From Tetrahymena thermophila SB210 (lineage: Eukaryota > Ciliophora > Oligohymenophorea > Hymenostomatida > Tetrahymenidae): DNA of 64,000 bases. The translations under genes and the position numbers were made by a program. The notes beneath the pieces are model-generated. The model saw only the letters and a list, made by a program, of their open reading frames with translations. It searched no databases and was not told where the DNA came from. The DNA lies in the NCBI RefSeq assembly GCF_000189635.1, contig NW_002476121.1:1-64000 (forward strand), in the 5' to 3' direction. Positions 51,611 to 64,000 of the stretch are shown here, piece by piece. The first letter of the stretch is position 1. Every line of letters starts with the position of its first letter.

Positions 51611-53276
51611 TCATTCATTTGTTATCCAAACAGCTCTTTTCCCATGATCCCAAATTCCTTCTTTTGAATCTCCATCGATTGTAATTGTACCTAATTAAAG
51701 AAACAATATAAATGACCATATAGAAGTAAGAATTTATTAATTATCTGTTTATTTTAAATTATTTTGAATGATCTAAATTATTTGCAATTTACTAATATTT
51801 GAAAACACTTATTAAAAATAATATTTTAAAATTATTCAATATTTTTGGTTTTTTTTGCTGTAAAATTTATTTTAGTTTTTTTAATGAATATTTCCAGCTT
51901 AAATGATAAAAAATTTCAAAATTATCTTCTTTTTTTAAAAATTTACTCAATAACTTTTCAGCATGATTTTTTAATTTTATTTAAGAAAAACAATTTTTAT
52001 TCATTATTGCAAAAATTAAAAAAAAATATTTTATTTACCTTTTCCATGTTATTTTCCGTGAAGCCATTGCCCCTCATACTTTTTATTATTTCCCCACTCA
52101 AATAATCCATATCCATGCTTTTTATCATCTAAATATTAACCTTTATATCTTCTATTATCTGGCCAAACTGTTTCTCCTCTTTTAATTATTAGTTAAGTAG
52201 ATTAAATAAAATTCATCAATTATCTTATTTTTATATAAAAAATCTGTAATATATTACTGTCCATTCATTTTATTATTTTTCCATTAACCTTTATATATTT
52301 TTCCGTCTTTCCAATAATACTCTCCATATCCTGATATTTCATTTTCTTTAAATTCTCCAACATACTTGCTACCATCTGCAAAATATAGAGTTCCTTATCC
52401 ATTTATTTTACCTTTTAAATAATTACCCTCATAGCGAGCACCATCTGGCCAAGTTTCTACTCCATATCCATTTTATAAATCATTTTTCCAGCTTCCTACA
52501 TATTTAGCTCCTTCTTTATGGTAGTATGTTCCTTAGCCATTTGCCATATCATTTTACCATTCACCTTCATAAATATCGCCATCTATATGCACAAGCTTTC
52601 CATTACCGTTTGCTTTATCTTCTTTCCACTCTCCTTCATAGTAACTCCCATCTGGCCATTAATGCTTTCCTTATCCATCACGCAAGCCATTTCTCCATTC
52701 ACCTTCATACCAAGCTCCTTATTTCATTTTTATTCTATCTAGCTTTACTCGCTTATCTGTATTTAAAGTTTCTTAAAGTAACTACATATCTTCAGGCTAA
52801 TTGTCTTCAAGTAATAGCTTTTTCATTGAAGACAATTTCTTATGATTTTCACTTTATTAATCTTTATATGCTCCATTAATTTCATTAAGAGATTTATTGC
52901 TTTCCATTTATTAAATATTCTTTTAAGACTCCATATTTCCTTCTTACTCAGTAGTTTTTTTCTCTTTTAAATTTTATTTACTCCCATTATTGCTACTTCT
53001 GCCTTGTCCATCATCTTTATTAAAACTTTTTTCGCTAGTCTTTGACTTTTCTTTTAAATCCTATTCATCCTCTGTAGCAGGACTTTCTTTTATATTTTTA
53101 TGTGAATTAGTTGCCTACATTTCAGCTTTTGTTTCTTCTTCATTTTCTACTGTCTTAGTTTTAGTTTTTAATGCTGATTTTTTTTTTGTTAAGTTTTGTC
53201 CTCCTTGCATTTAAACAATATCTAACTCTTACTGCTATCTATTATTCTAATCACAATTACAATTACAATTGCCCAT
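51611..53276 (-). CDS. MORN-repeat protein with acylation-type N terminus, 412 aa
   Basis: The minus-strand frame starts at ATG 53274-53276 and ends at TGA 51611-51613. Introns 51691-52038 and 52179-52257 leave 1,239 nt, exactly 413 codons including stop. The N terminus MGNCNCNC has Gly at position 2 followed by cysteines, a pattern expected for N-myristoylation plus palmitoylation and hence membrane attachment. A Lys/Glu/Gln-rich disordered stretch runs to about residue 185. About nine or ten MORN repeats follow, with the typical YEGEW...NGxG...W-DG pattern (for example [15 protein letters not shown] and [15 protein letters not shown]). MORN arrays bind lipids or act as scaffolds in cortex, cilia and junctional complexes. 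No kinase or other catalytic domain follows, so this is not a PIP kinase. Partner unknown. Confidence 0.9.
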
Positions 53277-54296
53277 TTATTATATAACTTATAACGCTAA
53301 TATTTATAAAGCTTATGAAGAGTATCTTTCTTTACTTATTGCTTAGATTAATAAAAGACTTTTATAATTATTTTAATAAATTATTTTTTTTAAGTCTTTA
53401 ATAGTAAATGGTTTAATCTAAGTTTAATTGACTTTTTTTTGGCTAAATTATTAGTGATTGATTATTGTTTTAGTTGTTTTGATTTTAAATAACAAATTAA
53501 TGCTAGAATTGCATTAAGGACTATTAGTTTTGAATAAAAAATGTATCAAACATTTATTTATTATAATTAAAAAACTTTAAGGTTAAATTGCCCAATCATT
53601 TGATTTTTAACAATAAAAAATTGAAGACAAACTAAAATAATAAAAATAAGTTTATAAATAAAATTGGGTTTTCAATTAACGTCGAAATAAATAAAACTTA
53701 ATGTTTGTAAAATTAATATGATTCTCCAAGTAAAAAAATAAAAATGTAAACTTTGCATTTAAAATTCACAAAACACTAATTTCACCAAATTTTTTTAACT
53801 ATTTATTTAATATTTGGAAAAACTAAAAAAGAAGTCTTCTAATACAATTTATATTATTTATTTAAATTTTTTAGCTAATTTAACGTTCTTACAAAGAAAA
53901 TGAAACAAAATACCTTAATTCTGTTTAATAAATTTTTCTGTTTAATTTATTAAACAATTTTTAAACCTTTTAAATTTGCCAAAATTAATATTTTTTTTGT
54001 ATCATGAATTTGTCCATTTTTTTAAAGTATCTTATTTAATATTTTATATTTTTTTTACAAGCCAATTAATTTTTTACTTTAACATAAATATGAAAACAAT
54101 TAAAATTTTTTTGTATAAAATGTATTTAATTTGATTTTCATAAATTAATTTAGTTTTCAGCTATTTCTTTCAAAAAAAAGATTTTATAAGTTTTTTAATT
54201 ATTTATTATGTTTTAATAAATCATTAAAATTATTTAAAAATAAAAATTTTAAATAAAATATACATTTAATCATAAATATTATATAATTTCCTATTA
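53277..54296. other. Intergenic AT-rich spacer
   Basis: About 1 kb upstream of the MORN gene start. It is very AT-rich, with several direct A- and T-tracts and no supported gene. It holds the presumed MORN gene promoter, and its far end adjoins the transposase remnant. Confidence 0.55.
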
Positions 54297-54520
54297 TCAT
54301 TTAATTTCATTCCAAATCATTTCTATTGGGTTTAATTCTGGGCTCCGACGTAGGATTTAAATCAATATAGTTTATTTATTAAAAAATTCAACAGATTTTT
54401 AGAAGTATGTGATGAGGCTCCATCTTAAGCAAACCTTATTATTTTATTTTATTTGGTTATAGATCTATCAATAAATTTTTATGTCTAGTATTTAACATTT
54501 TCCCTAAAAATTATTCAATT
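54297..54520 (-). pseudogene. Decayed Tc1/mariner-type DDE transposase fragment
   Basis: On the minus strand one frame reads FIDRSITKQNKIIRFAQDGA followed by SSHTSKNLLNFLINKLY and then hits TGA. A different frame immediately downstream reads RRSPELNPIEMIWNEIK and also ends in TGA. These are the second-Asp block (QDGA-x-HT) and the Glu block (SP-LNPIE-W-E-K) of Tc1/mariner transposases, at the normal spacing but in two frames, so the copy is broken by a small indel near 54365. The N-terminal DNA-binding domain and first catalytic Asp were not found, and no terminal inverted repeats were recognised. It is a relic, not an active element. Confidence 0.75.
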
Positions 54521-55035
54521 TAAATAAATAATATAAAATTAAATATAGTAAATTTTGAAAAATGATGAATTTAAAGTAAAAAAGACTCCGACAAATAAAT
54601 TTGTTTATCAACTTTAAAGATAGTGATTACCCAAAAATCTAAATTCACTATATTGTAAGTTTAAATTAATAATTATAAAAGTAAAAATTTTTATTAAAAT
54701 TGAAAATATATTATTATTAATATAATTTTGTAATTTTTTTTAACTTTAAAAAATAATAAAATTAAAAAAAGTTATATTTTAACTTGTATAGGTATATAAA
54801 CATCTTTCTACCTAAGGTTTCATAATGAAATATTTTAAAAATTAATATAAATTAAGAATAAAGTAAATAGTATAAAATACAAAGAGTTATCCAGCTTTTT
54901 AACAATATCAATAACAATAATAAGAGATAAATTGAAATAAAATAAATTTATCAAAATAAAAATGATGCATCAATACAATTATATAGACAAAGAAATACAG
55001 AAAATGATACATTTCTAAAAGTTAGAATAATTTTT
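54521..55035. other. Possible remainder of the mobile-element relic, otherwise spacer
   Basis: AT-rich sequence between the transposase fragment and the 3' end of the giant membrane-protein gene. Minus-strand frames here could be decayed upstream transposase sequence, for example a Trp-containing block near 54620-54660, but I could not align them convincingly. No other gene is supported. Confidence 0.4.
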
Positions 55036-58000
55036 TCAAATATTATTTTCATTTTTATATTACTTTTTGTAATTTTGAGATTATGATTTATATTTTGATG
55101 ATTGAATTGTTTATTAATAATTACGTAATGATTTTTTATTATTTAAAGCTAAGCATGAACTCAGTCCTTTTTACTAAAAATAAGTGGAACTTAAAATATC
55201 TGATTCTTTATTTGATATTAATGGAAATTATTATCTTCTAGTAAATTGTTAAGATAGCTAATATATTGAATCTGGCTTTATTGAGCTATTTACTTTATAA
55301 ATTTAGTTTATTTTTTGGCTTATGAACTAATTTGATTTCATAAGCATAATTTTATTTAGATTTTTATATACTTTTTTCCATCTTAGGTATGTTTTAAAGC
55401 TAGTTCTTTATATTTTAAACGCATTTTCAAATGATTTGGGAAGACATTTTAATGCAAATAATTTTGTAAATTTGTAAAATAAAGAATTTTTATCTTCGAA
55501 AAATAATTTTAAAGCCATAACTATTATGTACAATATTACAGCATAATCAACGATATAAGTTACTAGCTCTAAATAAAAGCTGACCAAGTCTATTTATTCA
55601 GATAGAGTTATCAATATCAGCTTCCAAATTAAAATTTAAAAGGTTATAATTTCTGCTTTAGAAAAAAAGTTATATTAAAATGGTTTATGAATGGCAATAT
55701 ATTTTATATAAGCTCCAAACAAAGCAACTGTTATAACTCTAGTTGACATCAAATATTCTTATCTTAACAAAGTAAATTAAATAATTGTAATTATTTTTAA
55801 ATAAATTCTTACAAACTCCCAATAGTATTTTGATTATTAAAATTCTTAATAAAAGTATCCAAAAATATATCTCTATCTACAAAATTGAAGCTTATTTCTA
55901 GATTTATATAAAAATAATATGGCAATCAATGGAATCATACACCATAAGGCTAAAATGGTGGCAGATAAAGGATAAATTATTTTTCTAAGCTCATAATCAT
56001 CACATTTTAAGAGTAAATCAACTGAGTGGTATCTTTAAGATCCTATTTTTCTGCAAGTGACATTCAATATAAAAAATTAGACAATATCTACCATAAAAAA
56101 AGTATAAATTGTATATATAAGAGTGTAATAGATATAATATTTAGCTACTCTAGATTTAAATACTATCTATATTATTAAAATCAGTGATAAAATCATTAGA
56201 GTAAATGGTGTACACACATTCAAGATGCTATATACCAATCCTTTTCCATGTTATTAAAAAACTTTGATAGGGATCAAGCAGCTTGTACTTAAGACAGCTA
56301 TTTAATTAGGTGAGCCAAGTAAATCAGGTAAAATGTTAAGTTAAATTGGAAGGAAATTTGGCTAGGATATTAGTAAATTAGAAAATTGTAGGTATGTTAA
56401 AATTATTTTGATAAACGAAGTAGATTAAGAAGCCTTCAAATGTTTTGAGATAGGTAAAAAATGCATTTTCCTTAAATAATAACATTATTGAGTATTCTCA
56501 AAGTTTAAGCTATAAATTAAAAATAATTAATAAAATATTTAAAATAAAATAAAATAATTAATTACATGAAACTATAGGAATTATAAATGAAATAAAATAG
56601 CATGGCTATAATCTAAATAGTAAAAAATATGTACTGATAAGGTATATCACTACATTTACTGCATTTTTTACTGTAAAATGAAGATACATATTTGCTAAAA
56701 GCACTAGTACTGTTACTTTTCCAAACTTACTATTTAATATCACATTCTTCACACAATGGGCCTATATATCCTTCTATGCATCCTTAGATACTGCTTTAAG
56801 GGTTTTAAGCTTGACAAGAGTTAATGCTAGAGTCACATGTTAAGATTTCATCAGTTGTTTAATCAATTCTCCAATACCCATTTTTAAGGTAAATTTAATT
56901 ACCTATACATCTATCTGCAGTTGCAGGACATTTTTGACATTGTAAGTTAGTGTTTTATATATCCAATCTTGGATTAGCTAGCGAATAACTTCCTTCTGAG
57001 CAGAAATAGCAAATTTAAATTCCAGTAGTGGGAGATAAGGAAATTTCACCTAATAGGCAGTCTCTGAATTACACATCTACCAATATTTAAATTACTTATT
57101 ATTGGTATTAATTTAGTTGGAATTTAATTAAAAACTATCTTTAAGATAAAGATTATCCAGAGACTGTTAATTAATTTATTAAAAAGCATGATTAGGATGC
57201 ATCATACATATTATAATTAAGTATAATTTCTCCTGTGAGCTAGAGTTACTTATTTTATCCTAAATCAGTAAAAATACTTATATACTTTAATTCATCTAAT
57301 ATGTCACTTGGATAAATAGATTAACTGATCATCTCTTTTTCGAATGTTAGTTTTCTATTATCTTCATCAAGCAAATATATTTTCAATTATAAATTTCCTC
57401 CACTGTTAAATTTACTCAGCTAAATCTAACCATATTATATCTAGTTGTAATATTTAGAAAAATTAAATGAATATTATGTTATTTTATTTGTTATTTCTTC
57501 ATTTGGATTTAAGTTACTTTCATTATTATCTTCTACTAATATATTCTTCAGGAAAGTACAAGCATTATTACCATAAATACTTGCAGTATTTTTCTAAATT
57601 ACTGAAATAAAAGGATAGCCATTGGGATATTCAGTTTTTGATAATTTATTTACTATTCTAATACCACCTCCAATAAGAGCTTTATTTCCACTAATTTAGC
57701 TTTCATAATCTATTGACCATTCTTAAGAAAAATTATCTTCAAAGTATATACCACCACCACTACTAAATGCTTGATTTTATAAAATTCTTGTTTTTTGTAG
57801 AGTAAATTTTTCTAATAAACCATAAATAAATATTGCTCCTCCATTTTAGCTTTAATTTTAAATGAAATCGCATTCGTTAATTTTTAAGCTTAATGCACTT
57901 AACAATTTTATATTATTACCGTTTTAAGAAACATTTAAAGAATTCAGAGTAATATAAGAATTTTGTAATTAAACTAAAGGAAAGCTAATAATTATATTTC

Positions 58001-61000
58001 CGTTTATACTAACATTCGTTAAAATTATTTAATCATTTTTATTAATTATTGTTTAATTTGTCTCCTAATATATATTTGTTGAATTTAGTAAGCATACCTC
58101 TATGTTTTTCTAAAATTAAACATTTCTAATATCAGTATATGCACAAGAAAGCATATTGAATACACTATTAAGCTGAAAGATAGAATTATTTTATTCTATT
58201 TTAGCTGTGTTTATTAAAATTTAATTTACCAAAGTAAATTTAAAGAAGTTTTGAACATTTTTATTATTTTTAATAATTAGATTTTATAGTTAAAGTTTAT
58301 TTACCTAATTTACTAAAATCATAGAATAATTTTAATTTAAAGATTAAGAGTTTCCGATTATTGTTATTTAATACAAATTTATTCTTTAAACATTATAGAA
58401 GCATAATAAACAATCTTAATTCGTATCAATAATGTTAGAATAAGTATCTAATAAAAATCTATTACTGATATTTTAATTTTAATCAGAATTAAGTTCGATT
58501 GTTAAGTTAGATATTGTTACTTAAGTTAGATTTTAAAAAATAATCCTAACCTTTCTTAGATCTTAGATTGAAGATATTGAAATGTCTTACCACATAACTT
58601 CATTTGTAGAAGAATCAAAATTTATTTATCTGCAATCTTATGACTATTAACATTCTTATGATAATGATAAAGAAAAATTAATTAACTACCACTAATTTTA
58701 CTTTATTGAAGAAAAAGTTGATGGAGTTAATAGCAATTAATTTTGAGTAGCTTAATCAGAAGAAAGGATCAAACTACTATTATATTGTGTTTATAGATTT
58801 TGAAATAATTAATTTACAAGTGGCAATAAAATGCTTTAAGTTTATAAAAAGATATTTATTTTATATTGTGTAGATGGGAATAAGTCAATATTTGAAATTC
58901 CTTACTATTGAATCATTATAGGTTTTACCATCATAGTCTTTAATTCAAGCTCTCTTGGATTTGAAGAATTTACTGAATATGAACAGGATTAGTTTTTACT
59001 TTATAAATAAGTATTTGCACTAATATTTATTTCAATTATACCATTACTAGTAAGTACTAAAACTCTAAACATTCCATTTGAATCTAAGTTTTTACTATAT
59101 TCAATAATCTATGGATTCGCTAAATATTAAATGAAGATAGTTTGAGATGTTTAAACTCCTTTTTATATTAGATATATTTGAATGACTTCTATTGACAATA
59201 CAGCTAAAAATTGCTCATTTATTACTTTAATATCTTAAATGGTTTATGAAAATATAATAGAATAAATAGAAGATAATAACTTTAAAGGGCCGCTTCTTTG
59301 GTATATGTTAATAACACCAGCATTTCTACAAATAATAAAATTAGAACTCAATATTAAGTAATTATTCTAAAAATACCCCGAAGTAATATATCCAGTTTAC
59401 TTGTTTAAATTTAAACTGAATACATATCCCTTTGAGGATCCATAGAAGTTAAATATTAATCTATTTTATAAATCATCAAAACCAAAAAAATTTAAATTAA
59501 TATTTGGTAATTTTTATCCAACTAATAATTATTAGATATTGAAAACTTTAAAAATGCTAGAAGTTTGTAAATTTAATTAGAGAATGTCACCCTAGATAGA
59601 TGAAATCATAATTTCGATTGGACTAATATTCACAAAAAATTTTATTTACTTCTTATAAGTATTTGATGATAACTATCTAATTTAAGAAAGTGTATTTGCT
59701 ATCTAATTTTGTTTGTTATAAATTAGAATATCTCCATTATAAAATCCTAAAATAGCTAATTTAAAATTAGAATTAATGTAGTAATTTGTAACATAATTAA
59801 ATTCAGTAAATTAAACTACTTTGATCTCTTTCATACTCGTATAATCATAATGAACCATTTTATAATCATAGGTTATAAAAATATCATCATCAATAAACTC
59901 CTTAAATAAGTAACTCTGTGTTTATAAAAGTTTAAATTATTTATAACTCACCTTGCCATATTAATAGTTCTAAATTATTGACAAATAGTTTTTCAAAGCT
60001 ATAACTAATGTTTAAGTTGTTTATACATATTATATTGAAAGTACTTACTCATCAATAATTAATTCTACAACTAAAGAATAGTCTTAGTATCTTAAAATCA
60101 TGTTATTATCATTTAATACTAAAAACTGAGATTATTAATCATCATTTTAAATTTGAACAACTGTATAAAGATTCATTTGAGATTAAGATGATACTTCTTC
60201 TTTGTCCTCTATCAAAGTATAAGATTATTTATACACTGAATTTTATGAATAAATAAACATAAACCTACCTATATAATCGATACTCATTCCTATAGGGGTT
60301 TCTTATCTATCAGTTATTTCAGTTATTCTAGTAAATCCTTATGACTAATAAGACCCAAAAAAATTATTCTGATTTATATTTCCATACTCATCCAAATAAG
60401 TTATTCTAGTGTTTCCTATATAAAATGTAAAATCAATTACTGTTCCTACACCATTTTAACCGAATAAACTTGAAATTTTTTATACAGACAAATCTTTGAT
60501 TCCATAAATAAATATTTATCCAGTAAATGAGCTATCGCAAATAAAAGCAACTTGCTGAAATTATTGAATGTAAACAGCTTTAACAATATTCAAAGCTGAA
60601 GGTGATGCATAATGAGATATTAGATTTAATGTCTATCGATCGTAACATAAAAGCACTTTTATATTAAAATAGAATTTAAAATAGATATTTAATTTGAGCT
60701 ATTAAATATAAAATAACTTGAATTATTGCTAATAAGCTAATTAAGAAGTTTTATTATTATTAATATATAAAATTATTTTAATTTTAAATAACTCAAAAAA
60801 TTAAAATTTAAGGTTAGGGGTAATATTTGATGACATTTAAATCAAATAATGTGTTTAATATTTCTAATTTAATAAAAATAAACTAAATTTATTACTTGCA
60901 TTTGAATAGGCTATTACATAGATATCTTCAACTGATAAAGAAATAATCCATTATGTTTAAAAAGTTATTGTTTGAAACAAAGCACCTGAAAATGTAAAAA

Positions 61001-64000
61001 CCTATACATATTATTCTGCTAAAAATACATAATTCTTCTCTTGATCTATTTCCATCAAAATTTAATTACTACTAAAACCTTATATCTAAATCTAATAGTT
61101 TATAGATCCAGTTAATTTATTTACATATAAAAGGGTTGGAGTGTTAAGTAGGCATATTAACTAAGTTGATGTATTTAAGCATTTTTTAAACTCATATATA
61201 TTTTAATTAACTAAAATTTATTTTAAATTTAATTACATATCTAAGCATTTTAAACCACTACCATATATGTAAATACAAGAATCAGATTCACTGTATATCC
61301 AATCATTTATCAAATTCATGTCGGTATACTTATAATCCTTATTTCCATTTATCATATCGAAGTATCTTAAAAATATCTCACTTGGTTAGGATATTACTAA
61401 AGAGTTGAGACTATCTATATTTTTTGCTTTTATTAAATTAGATGAAGCTTTAAATTATATTTTTTCCTCTAAAATATCTTCAAAAATATCAAAAATCATT
61501 AAGCTATAAGACGTTTAAACAAAATATTTATTGATATAGCTAGATTGAAAAACAAATAAAATATTTTCATCTTAGGTTAGGTATTGATCTAAATCTATTC
61601 TTACATATCTCATATGAACTAGATCAAATGAAGCTATCTATCCTTGATAATTAGAGTTGTAGAGCAAATTTCTTGAATCTAGAGGTTATTTCTAAAATGA
61701 ATTAGTTGTTGATGGGCCAAATAAATAAGATTATCCATAATAAAAACTTTATAATTGATCAAAATTATTATTTATTTGAAATATCATTTATACTAAAACA
61801 TTAATGATATTTAAATACAAATAATTACTAACCAGATAGTAATTTGTTCCATCATAGAACTAAACTTTTATTGCTTCTAATATGCTAAACGATTAAATGA
61901 TTCCTATTGTATAGCTATTTATTTGTAGCTAATTCCCTCTGTTTATTGCGGTAAGTGAGTATAATTGCTAATTATTTTATTGATAAGGTAACATTAAAAA
62001 ATATTAGTTATTATCATTAGATACTCTTTTAAAATCAAGGACTTAGGTAATACTATTTAATTAAATTTAGTCTACATTTTAGAAATTGATATTAATTATA
62101 GATAGTTTAGAAGTTTAATCAATTATTGCTATTTCATCTACTTAATAAGTATTCTATTAAATTTATCCTATTTAACTTATGATTATAGTTGCAAATAATA
62201 TTTATGATGCTGATTTGTAAGAGTTTATTTGAGAAAAAGTTTGATTGTTAATATAAATTTAGAAAATATTAACAGAAAAATCTTACACAATTACTATGCT
62301 CAAATCAAAATTTAATTTTACTATACTATTAGAGTTGCTGATCAGAGAAGGATCACTCGTCTTAAATACTAGACTAAAATTTTAATTTTCATAAATTTCT
62401 ATCAAGTTATTATAATATAAGCTTGAATATAATCCATTCACTGAAATCCCAATAAATTTTGTTTAAATTGGATTTAAATTAAATTATTTTAGAGTTTTAC
62501 CTGTAAATATGTCTATTAGTAATATTTGTTTGTCAAACAAGCCTAATATTTGTGTTTACTAAACATTTTCAATATTTTTACATTATTAATTTTAAAATTG
62601 TAATATATTAAAAATTTCTGCTTTAAACCCGCTTGAAATATCAAAAATTCCGATTAATCCTTGCTAATAGCAAACTACAATTAGCTGGTAATAATCAATT
62701 ACTAATAGTTTTACAGGAGTTCCTAATTACTATGGGAATGGTCGATTATAGTTTGCAATAACTTAAGTTTGGATATTTTGATTATCTTAAGTAATTATTT
62801 ATAAATTGCTTTATGATTAAACTAAAACCCCATAAGTATTATAACTAGAATTTTAGTTAAAAAATTGTATTGGATAAATTTTAGGTGAAGCGGAATTTAT
62901 TAAAAGCTCAAATTATTTCTAAATTTATAAGTTTTGATTGCTAAATTGATATATTTTTAGATATTAGTAATTGTCGAGCAGAATCAAATATTAATTTAAT
63001 TAATCTAAAGAGATAACTTAAAAGTCGCTTGTTGTAGAATTAATATTTATGATTTAAATTTAAGTAAGATATTAGTCAAATACTAATATGCTACCAATTT
63101 ATTAAACAAGTAAAACAAATTACTAGAGCTATTTAGAGATTTGAATATGCCTAATATTTTGTATTTAACTATTAGTAAGAATCTTTTAGCATGAATTTGT
63201 ATTTATAGATACAAACTCAAAATACGTATTTTAATTATTTGATTATATAACATAATTATTGTTATTTCCAAAATCATAAAAAATATTCAGATTACTAATT
63301 AGTAGTTAAGAACAATTTATTTACTATGAATGCATTAATTAGTTTTATGAAATATAAATTTATTAAATGATTAAAGGCTAGTTATTTTTATTATCAATCA
63401 AAATATCATTGTAAATCAATACATCAGTTTTTAACTTAAAACTGATATTGTTTAAAATACTTAAAGAATTATTTTATAAATTATAAATTTGATTCAAAAT
63501 TGTTTAATTTTATTTTAAATCACTTGTTACTAAGCTCACTATTGTGTTATTTAATAAAATAATTTATTTTATCTTCAAATTTAATTCTACCTAATAGAGT
63601 AATTAATAGGAATCCAATAGTAGATCCCATAAATATATTGTATTATCAGTAGTTGCGATAAATACTTATCCTTAAATTACTTGAAAAATTGCAATATTAT
63701 TATTAAAAGTCATTGTTTTATAAGCATATCCATAATCATTACTTAGTAGTGTTACATAACCATTATAAATAACTGCGATAACATTATCATTTATCTTAAA
63801 AGATTGTTAAATATTTGTTTATGGTTATATATTATTAGATATTTGGATAGAACTTGAACACATTACACTCTAATCGCATGTATTCGTTGCAGGGTTAGCT
63901 ATATAATTGTCTTAACAAACTGCAACACAGGTATTCTGGTTATTTAAATCTGCTTAGAATGGTTAAAAATATAGACCTGAATCACATTATGAGTATATAC
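55036..64000 (-). CDS. Giant cysteine-rich, beta-helix/propeller-like multi-pass membrane protein (partial, 5' end beyond window)
   Basis: The minus-strand frame runs from the right edge to TGA 55036-55038, giving about 2,970 visible residues. The frame was read open at every sampled segment. At the edge is a Cys-rich module (NTCVAVCQDNYIANPATNTC). Long Asn/Ile/Tyr/Gln-rich repeats follow, with propeller-like strands (IYNGYVTLLSNDYGY, TIYLWDL). From about 58.9 to 57.1 kb the repeats look like a parallel beta-helix (VTISNLTIELNS and similar). A second Cys-rich block spans about 56,940-56,670 (CQKCPATADRC, GYWRID, CIEGYIGPLCEEC). Then come several transmembrane helices (about 56,650-55,500) with RYIFGYFYQEFQQSKYYWEF, and a basic cytosolic tail. 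One intron, 56510-56565, is clear. This architecture is a large ciliate-specific family of probable cell-surface proteins; ligand unknown. The 5' end and signal peptide lie outside the window. It may contain further introns. Confidence 0.75.

Noticed and set aside
51845..53214. Plus-strand frames rich in His/Leu/Phe or Ser/Val
   Set aside because: They overlap the MORN-repeat gene or its intron in antisense; the periodic pattern reflects MORN repeats read on the wrong strand.
54521..55035. Attempt to extend the transposase fragment to its first catalytic domain
   Set aside because: Frames break repeatedly and no block aligned convincingly, so only the two recognisable catalytic blocks are annotated.

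Overview
The window is the left end of a macronuclear chromosome from a Tetrahymena-like ciliate. Three sequence observations support this. (1) Bases 1-407 are a near-perfect CCCCAA telomere that passes directly into unique AT-rich DNA. (2) Every convincing gene is open only if TAA and TAG are read as glutamine and TGA is the sole stop; ribosomal protein eS17, RFC1 and DAW1 all need this. (3) Introns are short, very AT-rich and GT...AG, and intergenic DNA is extremely AT-rich. The exact species cannot be fixed from the sequence alone.

Layout. All well-supported genes from 1 to about 30.5 kb are on the + strand, and all from about 30.6 kb to the right edge are on the - strand, so the two blocks converge at about 30.5 kb. 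Left block: a subtelomeric Asn/Gln-rich protein (1064-4252); two tandem paralogous calcium-release channels of the IP3 receptor/ryanodine receptor family (5271-15659 and 16510-27104, about 3,080 and 3,167 aa after splicing); and a low-complexity coiled-coil protein (27778-30492). Right block, on the - strand: a small Ser/Lys/Gln-rich protein (30639-31415), ribosomal protein eS17 (32736-33128), replication factor C large subunit RFC1 (34048-37873), a 1,336-aa Gln-rich protein (39232-43242), a WD-like protein that may be a TAF1C/Rrn6-type factor (44849-47567), the ciliary dynein assembly factor DAW1/ODA16 (48471-50936), a MORN-repeat protein with an acylation-type N terminus (51611-53276), a decayed Tc1/mariner transposase fragment (about 54297-54520) and a giant cysteine-rich multi-pass membrane protein that runs off the right edge (55036 to beyond 64000).

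How the genes relate. There is no operon or dedicated gene cluster. The clearest relationship is the head-to-tail pair of Ca2+-release channels, which share domain order, several intron positions and a C-terminal CxxC/HxxxxH zinc-finger-like motif, but differ at the selectivity filter (GGGIGD versus GGGIAD) and at the N terminus. DAW1 and the MORN protein sit side by side and may both serve cilia or cortex, but adjacency alone does not show this. The gene models rest on manual reading of frames. For nine of the genes the coding length after removing the listed introns is an exact multiple of three, which supports those boundaries. The partial 55036-64000 gene cannot be tested this way, and the candidate at 31629-32541 was not.
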